NCBI GenBank assembly: GCA_025463925.1
Contig: JAODBK010000038.1
Location: 1-64,000 of the forward strand
DNA: 64,000 nucleotides
Reading direction: 5' to 3'
Source: Acidimicrobiales bacterium
GTDB taxonomy: Bacteria > Actinomycetota > Acidimicrobiia > Acidimicrobiales > AC-14
The notes beneath the pieces are model-generated. The model had not been told where the DNA came from. It did no database searches and saw nothing but the letters and a program-made list of their open reading frames with translations. Shown here piece by piece: positions 17,729 to 24,778 of this stretch. Position 1 is the first letter of the stretch; each line of letters starts with the position of its first letter. The translations under genes and the position numbers were made by a program.

Positions 17729-19212
17729 GTCAGTTCCAAGGCAGCGAGGAGGTCAACGTGTGCGTCGGTGATGGTCACTGCTGGGATGCGGAGGAGCCGT
17801 TCGGTGCCGTCCGAACGAACAGTGAGGACTGATTCCCGGTCCTCGGCTGCTTCCAGGGCTCCGATCTTCGATAACAGGTGCAGGACGCCGAGAACCTCAA
17901 CAGGCCGTCGCAAGTCATCTGGGAAGGCCGCGAATCTCGCACCTGCGGTATTGACGGAGGCGCCAGCGGTTGAAAGCTGCTCAGCGAGCCGAGCAAGCAG
18001 CGGTCCTCCCTGCCGCAAAATCTCCTCCAGCGTGAGCGCGACACCTGCGTCAGCGGCGGTCTCGTCGAGGCCTTCCGGCGCGACGTGGTCACCTGGGTCG
18101 TAAAACCGTTCACGGACGTGGGGAAGAGTGTCGACCGCCTCCGGCAACAGCCCGACGTCGGTTCGTGCTCGCGTCGAGGTGCGCCTGATCCACTCGGCGA
18201 GTACTCCGTTGAGTCTCGCGAGCGTGTCGGAGAGCTCACGCTCCTTGACGGCGTCGTGGTTGACGAGGTGATCTCGCAACGTCTTCGCGATGCGGCTTCG
18301 CTGGTCCAAGACGTCCTCGAGGCTTCGGCGGACCATCTTGACGGTTCCCCTGAATGCGCGGACCTCGTCGGCAGTGAGCGCTTCGGTGAAGGAATGGCTG
18401 GCGATGACGTCGAGATCGCGCTTCAGCTGGCTGAGCATCACCTCGTCCCGCAGCAGGCTGAAGGCTCCATCGAACGCCTTGCCCTCGGGTGTCGCGCGGA
18501 GATCGTCATGTCGCACCAGGTACTCGTCGATCACCAGGCCGAGCGGTCGCGTTTCGCTGCGGAATTCAGCGAGCAGGCTGTCGCGGTGCCCGCGGACCGC
18601 TTCCTCAACGCGCTTGAAGTCACTGGGCAGCTGTGAAATCAGGTCGACGAGGTTCGCGTAGCCCTCCATCATCCTGTCGAACGATGCGGGTTCCGGCTCG
18701 CCGCCTTCGAGAAGCCGGTCGCGCTCGGCTTCCAACTCGGCGATCTGTGTGTTGAGCCTCTCGACCCTGCCGTGCGCGTCTGGGGTCGCTTCGATCGCCT
18801 GGCGACGCACGACGTCGATGATCGCAGCGAGCCGCGACTCGGTGAGCAGCGGGCGGTCGCTGCTGAGGCTCTGCACGAGCTCCAGAGCTTCGAGGGCGTA
18901 GGACGTGAGCTCGTACACCTCGCCGGAGCCGTCATCGGCGTTGAGCCGGACGAGCCACTTGCTGGCCATCCAGCGCCGGCTGAGCTCGCGCCCCGTTCCT
19001 CCCGGCGTCTCTACTCCCACACCGCGCAGGATCGCCAGAATCTCATCGACGTCCGCGTGGAAGCGGTCGGTAGGGATGCTGCGGCGATCGCGGTCGAAGG
19101 CGAGCCTCAGCACACTCACCTGCACGGGCGCCCACTTGCCGTTAAGGAGCCGTAGCGTCGGGCGCGCGAACGCCTGCTCTACGAGTCGGAGCTCACCGAC
19201 CGCCTCGCTCAT
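17725..19212 (-). CDS. jetA: Wadjet subunit JetA (DUF3375, kleisin-like)
   Basis: A 495-residue MukF-like kleisin subunit and first gene of the operon. It opens with a winged-helix region (WAPVQVSVLRLAFDRDRRSIP; then DVDEILAIL and GRELSRRWMASKWLVRL), continues with a long helical/coiled-coil middle (about 135-330) and ends with the C-terminal winged helix near residues 400-495. It links the JetC dimer and binds JetB. The ATG at 19212 starts the MSEAVGELRLVEQAF N-terminus. The promoter should lie in the 252 bp to the divergent small gene at 19465; no clear -10/-35 pair or operator was recognised there. Confidence 0.9.
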   Translation of the reverse strand: MSEAVGELRLVEQAFARPTLRLLNGKWAPVQVSVLRLAFDRDRRSIPTDRFHADVDEILAILRGVGVETPGGTGRELSRRWMASKWLVRLNADDGSGEVYELTSYALEALELVQSLSSDRPLLTESRLAAIIDVVRRQAIEATPDAHGRVERLNTQIAELEAERDRLLEGGEPEPASFDRMMEGYANLVDLISQLPSDFKRVEEAVRGHRDSLLAEFRSETRPLGLVIDEYLVRHDDLRATPEGKAFDGAFSLLRDEVMLSQLKRDLDVIASHSFTEALTADEVRAFRGTVKMVRRSLEDVLDQRSRIAKTLRDHLVNHDAVKERELSDTLARLNGVLAEWIRRTSTRARTDVGLLPEAVDTLPHVRERFYDPGDHVAPEGLDETAADAGVALTLEEILRQGGPLLARLAEQLSTAGASVNTAGARFAAFPDDLRRPVEVLGVLHLLSKIGALEAAEDRESVLTVRSDGTERLLRIPAVTITDAHVDLLAALELT

Positions 19213-19464
19213 CGGGCCTTGTCTCCCAACTGCTGCGCCGCCGACCCTCTATCTGCAATGACCTCACACCGGCCCGGAATGGTCCCCGGTCGTCCTGCGA
19301 TGAGACGGCCCTCGATCCACCGAACCCTGTCACCAGACCTTACGCAGGGGGTGTGACACGAAGGGCGACGAGCCGAGGACGTGGCCCATGGCTTCGCCAG
19401 CCGTCCAGCGGCCTTGCTTTGACCTGATCGACAAGCGGCGCCGACCTGGCGAGACTCGGAGACG

Positions 19465-19845
19465 ATGGCCAAGCAGCGTCGGCTACGGGACGGCGGCGAA
19501 CTCGATGACGACGACATCGTGGTTGTGCGGGGTGGTGAGCTCGACGCCGACGAGCTCCGAGCTGACGCGCAGGACTACCAGGCGGTCTACAGCACCTACG
19601 GGCTGTCGGTCTTCGCGGCGCGAGATATCTCGGTCGACGAGCTGGCGCAGCTACCCCCGCTCGTCCGCTTCCAAGTGCTCACGCTCATGGAGGTCGGTGT
19701 GCTCCGCGCTGCTGGCTTCCGGCTTGACCCCACGGGCCGCAACCCGAGGCACTTCACGATCGGGTTCGACGACCTGGAGCAAGGCATCGCGGACCTCCGC
19801 TCCTGCGAGCACCAGCGCTGGGTCAACCCGTACTATGAGGACTGA
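19465..19845 (+). CDS. unknown small protein, first of a two-gene cassette
   Basis: A 126-residue soluble acidic protein, no family recognised. The N-terminus has an Asp run (GGELDDDDIVVVRGGELD) and a repeated GGELD, followed by a compact helical region (DISVDELAQLPPLVRFQVLTL) and a conserved-looking end with GFRLDPTGRNPRHFTIGFDD and HQRWVNPYY. A gag stretch precedes the ATG. It ends 5 bp before the next gene and the two are clearly co-transcribed, divergent from jetA, within the tRNA-bounded island. The arrangement is like a small accessory or toxin-antitoxin cassette, but nothing in the sequence proves a toxin. Confidence 0.55.
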   Translation: MAKQRRLRDGGELDDDDIVVVRGGELDADELRADAQDYQAVYSTYGLSVFAARDISVDELAQLPPLVRFQVLTLMEVGVLRAAGFRLDPTGRNPRHFTIGFDDLEQGIADLRSCEHQRWVNPYYED

Positions 19846-19850
19846 TCCAA

Positions 19851-20096
19851 ATGGATGACATCGACCTCAGAGCAGATCTGAACGCTCAAGACGACGACGG
19901 CAACGGCTGGTCGCTGCTGTCGAACGCTCGCGAGCCGAGCCGCGTTCGACGAGGGGCGATGCTCCTCGCAGGCAACCGCTACGCGCAGGCGGTCGTCCGA
20001 GTGCTCGCCGTCGACGATGACGGCCAGGTCCACTTCGCCGTCCTACCGGGATCGGTCGCGAAGAACCGGCACCTGCTCGACCGCACGGTCGCCTGA
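19851..20096 (+). CDS. unknown small protein, second of a two-gene cassette
   Basis: An 81-residue protein beginning MDDIDLRADLNAQDDDGNGW. A beta-rich middle contains GAMLLAGNRYAQAVVRVLAVDDDGQVHFAVL, which could form a small SH3-like barrel. It starts 5 bp after the preceding stop, so it belongs to the same transcript. It ends 173 bp before the duplicated tRNA end and is the last gene of the island. Function unknown; by context a helper of the first gene. Confidence 0.5.
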   Translation: MDDIDLRADLNAQDDDGNGWSLLSNAREPSRVRRGAMLLAGNRYAQAVVRVLAVDDDGQVHFAVLPGSVAKNRHLLDRTVA

Positions 20097-20117
20097 TCGC
20101 AGTCGGCTCCGACACGC

Positions 20118-20138
20118 TTGTCAGCGGATTTGTCAGCG
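20118..20138 (+). repeat. paired tgtcagcg motif, right island end
   Basis: Two tgtcagcg copies (20119-20126, 20131-20138) lie about 130 bp inside the duplicated tRNA end, in the same orientation as the pair at 12316-12337. The symmetric placement at both ends makes a role in recombination plausible. Confidence 0.4.
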
Positions 20139-20269
20139 CACCACCGATGTACCGGAAGCTCATTGACGCTCACGGCAGCACACGTCATGGTGAAGGAAGT
20201 ATCCGCTGACCTGGACCAACGCCCACGGCAGCAAACGAGCGCAGACGACATGCGCGCTGGGCCGCCAAT

Positions 20270-20314
20270 CTCATAACCCGAAGGTCGCGGGTTCAAATCC
20301 CGCCCCCTCCACCA
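20270..20314 (+). repeat. attR-like duplicate of tRNA-Met 3' end
   Basis: This copy of tRNA-Met bases 12226-12270 has one mismatch (T at 20308). It is not a tRNA gene: the upstream 32 bases have no D-arm or 5' acceptor strand. It marks the right end of the island. The open frame reading GRDLNPRPSGYE antisense to it is a known artefact of tRNA sequence. Confidence 0.85.
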
Positions 20315-20475
20315 ACGAAGATGGCTGGCCGAGCGACGCGTGGGCAGGGTCTCGCCCAGGCTCGACACTGGAGCCGTCGCGACGCGGCCGTCGCCGGCAT
20401 CGCCCTGTGGTCAGGCCATGTCATTGTCGCCGCACCACGGGGAGCGGTTGGCCGGTGAGATCGACGCGGTCGGTG

Positions 20476-21435
20476 TCACTCGTCGCTGTGGGAGTGCGCG
20501 AGGACCTCGCCGTTGCGGAACACGGATACGGGACCGTCTTCGCTGATTGCGATGATGGTGGCGAGGGGGTCATCGTGGCTGTAGCGCCGCGCGGAGGTGT
20601 GGCGAGTGCCTCCGATTGGTTCGACGATCTGTTCGGCGTGGTTGCTCGGCACAAGCCGTACGCCGAGTTGGCGCAGTATGCCTTCGGCGTCGAAGACGGC
20701 GGCGCCGTCGACTTGGGCGAGCGCGTGGCGCAGCGGCGCGAGATGGGTGGCGGTCGTGATCCGTAGTGGTGGCGGAGTCGGGAGCCGCTCCTCGACCGTG
20801 GGGCCGGGATCGTCGTGCGGTCGGTAGATGAGGAGCGCACCGATCCGCATTGATCCGAGATCGTGAATGGCGAACTCGAGCAGGTCCTCGATCACCGCCG
20901 CATCGCCGTGCGGGGCTGACATCGCGACGGCGTCGATCCAGGTGCGAGCCGGCGGCTCGTGGTGCCAGCTGAACCCGTCCCAGCGAAGGACGCCGAAGGG
21001 TCCGACGATCCGGACGGAGCCCGCGGGATGTCGCTGCACGATCGTGGCGTCGAGCACCGTGGCGAGCACCACGAGATCACGCTCCGACCCAGCGGGACGG
21101 TTGAAGACCATCCATTCGGTTGTGCCGTCAGTCCGGCGAAGCAGCCAGCTCGACAGTCCGTCGGCAAATCGTCGGGCATCGGGCAGGGGCTGCTGATCGG
21201 CGGGTCCGCGCAGGATGTCGAGCTGCGTGCCCCGCTCCCACGTTGCGGGATCCGAACGCGGCTCGAGGATCGTGCCGCTGCTCACCACCCGTCGCTCGTG
21301 AACATCTGGGCGGACAACGTGGTCGACCTCCTCCAGCAGGAGTGCCCGGAAGGCGTCGGTTCCGGCCACGACGAGCCCGCTCTCCTCCAGCTCCTCGGCC
21401 AGTCGTCGCTGCCGCGCCGCTCCGGAGTCAGACAT
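20476..21435 (-). CDS. diadenylate cyclase (DAC/DisA_N) domain protein with divergent RHR motif
   Basis: A 319-residue soluble protein. The N-terminal 220 residues are not recognised; the C-terminal part matches the DAC domain that makes cyclic di-AMP from two ATP. Visible motifs are D243-G244-A245 in QVDGAAVFDAEG and the second ATP motif GTRHTSARRYS, where the canonical RHR reads R278-H279-T280. IIAISEDGPVSVFRNG fits the family C-terminal strand pair. There is no membrane segment (unlike CdaA) and no DisA helix-hairpin-helix domain. The Arg to Thr change may weaken or alter activity. It is the first gene to the right of the island and faces the tRNA remnant, with 161 bp in which nothing was recognised. 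Confidence 0.7.
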   Translation of the reverse strand: MSDSGAARQRRLAEELEESGLVVAGTDAFRALLLEEVDHVVRPDVHERRVVSSGTILEPRSDPATWERGTQLDILRGPADQQPLPDARRFADGLSSWLLRRTDGTTEWMVFNRPAGSERDLVVLATVLDATIVQRHPAGSVRIVGPFGVLRWDGFSWHHEPPARTWIDAVAMSAPHGDAAVIEDLLEFAIHDLGSMRIGALLIYRPHDDPGPTVEERLPTPPPLRITTATHLAPLRHALAQVDGAAVFDAEGILRQLGVRLVPSNHAEQIVEPIGGTRHTSARRYSHDDPLATIIAISEDGPVSVFRNGEVLAHSHSDE

Positions 21436-21501
21436 TGAGCCGACGCTACCGCCGGTTCCGCGTCATGATCTCGGTCGACGCATGCTGACTGAGGAGTGCG
21501 G

Positions 21502-21900
21502 ATGGCTGGCCTCGCGATCATCACCGAAGCGTGCATCGACGTGAAGGATCGAGCTTGCGTCGATGTCTGCCCAGTCCAGTGCATCTACGAGTTCGACCCA
21601 GCCAAGAACCTGTTGTTCTCAGAGGCCGAGGCGGGCAGCGGCGTCATCGAGAACACTCACACGCCGAGCCCGGATGCGATCGCCGTGTTCGGCGACAGCA
21701 TCCTCTACGTCAACCTCGAGGAATGCACCTCCTGCACGGCCTGCTATCAACCGGACGTCTGTCCGGTGGGGGCCATCTACTCCGAGGACCACGTGCCCAA
21801 CGGGACCGCGACCAGCGCCAAGTACAACGCCGAGGACCAGAACAAGGGCCACGACCACACCTACTTCATCCAGCACAGCCGAGAGGTGTTCGCCGACTAG
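21502..21900 (+). CDS. fdxA: 7Fe ferredoxin (3Fe-4S/4Fe-4S)
   Basis: An FdxA-like electron carrier of 132 residues. The first cysteine set is CIDVKDRACVDVCPVQCIY and the second EECTSCTACYQPDVCPVGAIY, giving ligands for two clusters; the spacing fits a 3Fe-4S plus 4Fe-4S ferredoxin with an insert (about 35-65) between them. The ATG at 21502 has a gaggag ribosome-binding site; the GTG at 21496 overlaps that site and was rejected. A C-terminal extension with HDHTYFIQHSREVF is typical of longer actinobacterial forms. The redox partner is not in the neighbourhood. Confidence 0.87.
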   Translation: MAGLAIITEACIDVKDRACVDVCPVQCIYEFDPAKNLLFSEAEAGSGVIENTHTPSPDAIAVFGDSILYVNLEECTSCTACYQPDVCPVGAIYSEDHVPNGTATSAKYNAEDQNKGHDHTYFIQHSREVFAD

Positions 21901-21959
21901 GGGTGTGGCCCCGGCGCGGTGTGTGCGCGTCCGCCGAGCCGCGATGAACTGATGGTCCC

Positions 21960-22008
21960 TTGACTCTACAGACAGGTCTGTCTACTATCCGCCTAGCGAC
22001 CGGTCTGT
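21960..22008 (+). promoter_or_regulatory. promoter with two operator half-palindromes (TetR-type)
   Basis: A near-consensus promoter: ttgact at 21960-21965, a 17-bp spacer, tactat at 21983-21988. The spacer and -10 edge hold the palindrome agacag-gt-ctgtct (21970-21983), and gaccggtctgt (21998-22008, palindromic core gaccggtc) covers the expected transcription start. The same agaccggtct recurs before the TetR gene at 23621-23630. A repressor here would block RNA polymerase directly. Confidence 0.75.
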
Positions 22009-22022
22009 TCAAAGGAGTCAGC

Positions 22023-22772
22023 GTGACCTCAACTCAAGGACTCGACGGGGGCGAGCTGCAGGACCAGGCGGTTCTGGTGACCGGTGCGACGTCTGGCATC
22101 GGACGAGCCGTGGCCTTGCAGATGGCCCGTCAGGGGGCCGACGTGGTCGTGCATGGTCGCGATGTGGATCGTGGCGCGGCGACGGTCGACGCGATCAACG
22201 CGGTTGGCGGGCGCGCCCGGTTTGTTGCGGCTGATTTGGCTGATGCGGTCGAGCTGCAGCGGCTCGTCGACGACGTCGGCGGAGTCGATGTGCTGGTGAA
22301 CAACGCCGGCTTCTCGTGGTTCGGCCCCACCGCAGATCTCGACCTGGCCACCTTCGACGCACTGTTCGTCAGTGACGTTCGCGCCCCGTATTTTCTTGTC
22401 GCTGCGTTCGCGCCGAAGATGGCCGCGAACGGCCGGGGCAGCATCATCAGCATCGGCAGCATGGCTGGCCAGATCGGCCTTGCGGGCGCCGCCGCCTATG
22501 GGGCGACGAAGGCGGCGTTGTCGTCGATGACGCGGGCCTGGGCCGCGGAGTTCAGTCCGAGAGGTGTGCGGGTGAATGCTGTCGCGGCAGGCCCGGTCTC
22601 CACGCGACCCCAGGACCGTGAACGTTTCGACGCCCTCGGAGCCACGACGCTGTTGAACCGTGCTGCCGATCCTTCCGAGATCGCCGAGGCCGTCGGATTC
22701 CTTGCCTCGCCTCGGGCGAGCTACATCACCGGCGCGGTGATTCCTGTCGACGGTGGCCGCACCGCGATCTGA
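22023..22772 (+). CDS. short-chain dehydrogenase/reductase (SDR)
   Basis: NAD(P)-dependent classical SDR, about 249 residues. The cofactor motif TGATSGIG lies near the N-terminus; NNAG (residues about 90-93), the catalytic Ser in SIGSMAG and YGATK (Tyr and Lys) are all present, and the end shows the usual SYITGAVIPVDGG. The GTG at 22023 follows an aaaggag site and was preferred over the upstream ATG at 21960, which lies inside the promoter. It is the first gene of a plus-strand cluster (SDR, VOC protein, DUF427, TetR) controlled by the operators seen upstream. The substrate is unknown. Confidence 0.88.
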   Translation: MTSTQGLDGGELQDQAVLVTGATSGIGRAVALQMARQGADVVVHGRDVDRGAATVDAINAVGGRARFVAADLADAVELQRLVDDVGGVDVLVNNAGFSWFGPTADLDLATFDALFVSDVRAPYFLVAAFAPKMAANGRGSIISIGSMAGQIGLAGAAAYGATKAALSSMTRAWAAEFSPRGVRVNAVAAGPVSTRPQDRERFDALGATTLLNRAADPSEIAEAVGFLASPRASYITGAVIPVDGGRTAI

Positions 22773-22805
22773 GTGACGACCAACCCGTCCAAAGGAGCTG
22801 TCATC

Positions 22806-23162
22806 GTGAGCAACACGTTCTTCGGTGTCGCCGTCGACTGCGTCGACGCCGCCTCCCTCGCTCAGTTCTGGGCCGATGTGCTCGGCCGAGAGGTGGCCGA
22901 GCATCCAACCCGAGAGCACGCCGTCGTGCTCGTAGACGACGAAGGTGTGCACGGACCCCGCTTGGCGTTCCATCAGGTTCCCGAACCGAAGACGGTGAAG
23001 AACCGGCTCCACCTCGACCTCATCACCACCGAGTTCGAAACCGAGACCGAAAGACTGATCGGTCTGGGCGCCCGCAAGCTTCGCGACATCGAGCAGGGTG
23101 GAGCGCGCTGGACGACCTTGGCCGACATCGAAGGCAACGAGTTCGACCTCATCGCCGGCTGA
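22806..23162 (+). CDS. glyoxalase/bleomycin-resistance (VOC) family protein
   Basis: A 118-residue VOC-fold protein of the glyoxalase-like type. GVAVDCVDAASLAQFWADVLGRE is the typical opening of one beta-alpha-beta-beta-beta unit; NRLHLDL carries a metal-ligand-type His, and DIEGNEFDLIAG closes the fold with the usual Glu. An aaaggag site precedes the GTG at 22806. It lies 33 bp after the SDR and is probably co-transcribed, so it may act on the same compound. Binding versus catalysis cannot be told. Confidence 0.8.
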   Translation: MSNTFFGVAVDCVDAASLAQFWADVLGREVAEHPTREHAVVLVDDEGVHGPRLAFHQVPEPKTVKNRLHLDLITTEFETETERLIGLGARKLRDIEQGGARWTTLADIEGNEFDLIAG

Positions 23163-23206
23163 CACCGCGATCCGTCACGACACCAACACCACAGGAGTGC
23201 TGGACC

Positions 23207-23617
23207 ATGCAAACGCGAACGCCGAAGGTCCCGGGGCAGGATCACCCGATCACGATCGAACCGGCCAGCCAGCGCATCGTCGTGCATGTGGGCGACACGG
23301 TCGTCGCGGACACCACCGCGGCGCTGACCCTGCGCGAAGCGGGTTACCGGCCGGTGCACTACATCCCGATCAGCGACGTCGACCAGACGATGCTGCGATC
23401 CAGTCAGACGTCGACCTACTGCCCGTACAAGGGCGACGCCTCGTACTACAGCATCGCCGGACCAGACGGACTCATCGAGGACGCGATCTGGACCTACGAA
23501 CACCCCTACGCCGCCGTGGAAACGATCGCGGGCCACCTGGCCTTCTACGCAGATCGGGTCCAGATCACCGAAACCGGAGAAGGCCCAGACGCCGACCGAC
23601 AGACCGTACACTCATGA
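23207..23617 (+). CDS. DUF427 family protein
   Basis: A 136-residue protein matching DUF427, a small beta-rich fold of unknown function common in Actinomycetota. Conserved features seen are GYRPVHYIPISDVD, SSQTSTYCPYKGDASYY, IWTYEHPY and the closing GHLAFYADRV. An aggag site lies before the ATG at 23207. It sits between the VOC gene and the TetR gene and is likely read from the SDR promoter. The Cys-Pro-Tyr-Lys-Gly motif is the family signature; no reaction is established. Confidence 0.82.
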   Translation: MQTRTPKVPGQDHPITIEPASQRIVVHVGDTVVADTTAALTLREAGYRPVHYIPISDVDQTMLRSSQTSTYCPYKGDASYYSIAGPDGLIEDAIWTYEHPYAAVETIAGHLAFYADRVQITETGEGPDADRQTVHS

Positions 23618-23620
23618 GAT

Positions 23621-23630
23621 AGACCGGTCT
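23621..23630 (+). promoter_or_regulatory. operator before TetR gene
   Basis: The perfect palindrome agaccggtct, extended to gaccggtctgt, is shared with 21998-22008 in the SDR promoter. It lies 28 bp before the TetR start. The shared site indicates that one repressor controls both the SDR cluster and itself. Confidence 0.65.
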
Positions 23631-23657
23631 GTACAGCTCGGACACCGCGACGGTGAG

Positions 23658-24263
23658 ATGGCAACCAGAACACTTCGACCGAACCAGACGACGCGCCATG
23701 GAGCGGCCGACGGCCGCTCCGCCCGCGAACGCCTTCTCGCGTCAGCGACCGAGCTGTTCGACGCCCAAGGCGTCCAGACGGTCGGCATCGACCGCATCAT
23801 CGAACACGCGGGGGTCGCCAAGGCATCCCTCTACAACCTGTTCGGCAACAAGGAAGGCCTGGTGCGCGCCTACCTCGCCGCTCGCCACGACGGCACGACG
23901 GCACGGCTCATGGCGGCCATCGAGCGGCATCGCAGTCCCCGCAAGCGCCTCCTCGCCGTCTTCGAGGCACAAGGCGAACTGTTCCGTGCGCGTGACTTTC
24001 GAGGGTGTGCCTTCGTGGCCGCGACTGCGGAGGCCCCGCGCGGCGGCCTGATCGAGCGAGCCGCCGACGACTACCGAAGCCAGATCCGCGCATTGTTCAC
24101 CGAGCTCGCCGAACAGGCCGGAGCCTCCGACCCCCGAAAGTTGGCACGACAACTCCAGGTCATCTACGACGGCGCCGGCCTCGCCGCCCGCATGGACCGC
24201 GACCCATCGATCGCCACGACCGCGCGCGCCGCGGCGGAAACCCTCCTCGACGCGTCGCTCTGA
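23658..24263 (+). CDS. TetR family repressor
   Basis: A 201-residue TetR-type regulator. The N-terminal helix-turn-helix spans about residues 20-65 (RERLLASATELFDAQGVQ, then IDRIIEHAGVAKASLYNLFGNKEGL). The C-terminal ligand domain includes DFRGCAFVAATAEAP, with a cysteine often seen in regulators of electrophile or quinone response. The ATG at 23658 follows an operator palindrome also found in the promoter of the SDR cluster just upstream, so it most likely represses that cluster and itself. The inducer is unknown. Confidence 0.88.
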   Translation: MATRTLRPNQTTRHGAADGRSARERLLASATELFDAQGVQTVGIDRIIEHAGVAKASLYNLFGNKEGLVRAYLAARHDGTTARLMAAIERHRSPRKRLLAVFEAQGELFRARDFRGCAFVAATAEAPRGGLIERAADDYRSQIRALFTELAEQAGASDPRKLARQLQVIYDGAGLAARMDRDPSIATTARAAAETLLDASL

Positions 24264-24321
24264 CCTCAGAAACGGAACCTGCAATGGCGCGAGGTGCCGG
24301 CGAACATGGACGCGACCCATC

Positions 24322-24759
24322 ATGACGACGATCACCGACCTCGACGACTTCAAGGCGCTCGACCCGTTCTTTCGCATCATCGAGAAGGGCCTCGATGGCC
24401 TTGCCGATGGTGGCCACTTCTTCGACCTGCTGGCCGAAGAGGTCATCTTCGACTACATCATCACGGTCCCCGGCTACCCAAGGCGCGTCAAGAGCCGCAA
24501 GGCAGTCGCCGAGCTCTACCGGCCCTACGGAACGATGATCGTCCTCGACCGATGTCACGATCTCGCGGTCCATCACGACATCAAGACCGGCGTCGTCGTG
24601 CTCGAGTACGCCTCCGAAGGCCGAGTCGTTGCGACCGGGGCCCCGTACACCAACCGGTACATCTCGGTACTCACGATCACCGATCGCAAGGTCACTCACT
24701 GGCGCGACTACCTCGACCCCGTGGCGGTCTTCGACGCGCTCGGATGGCCGCCTCGTTGA
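24322..24759 (+). CDS. SnoaL/NTF2-like protein
   Basis: A 145-residue alpha-beta cone protein of the SnoaL type. It starts with helices (DDFKALDPFFRIIEKGLDGL), then ADGGHFFDLLAEEVIFDY, and ends with the sheet that includes YTNRYISVLTITDRKVTHWRDYLDP, a typical SnoaL C-terminus. Such folds act as isomerases, hydrolases or binding proteins on small hydrophobic compounds; here the type of ligand cannot be inferred. It lies 58 bp after the TetR gene and is convergent with the LLM oxidoreductase at 24779. Confidence 0.72.
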   Translation: MTTITDLDDFKALDPFFRIIEKGLDGLADGGHFFDLLAEEVIFDYIITVPGYPRRVKSRKAVAELYRPYGTMIVLDRCHDLAVHHDIKTGVVVLEYASEGRVVATGAPYTNRYISVLTITDRKVTHWRDYLDPVAVFDALGWPPR

Positions 24760-24778
24760 TCAGCGCTTTTCGGTGTCG

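Noticed and set aside
19979-20368. Minus-strand 129-residue frame containing WWRGRDLNPRPSGYE
   Set aside because: That peptide is the antisense translation of the tRNA 3' end and is a classic spurious protein; the frame also runs antisense to the small gene at 19851.
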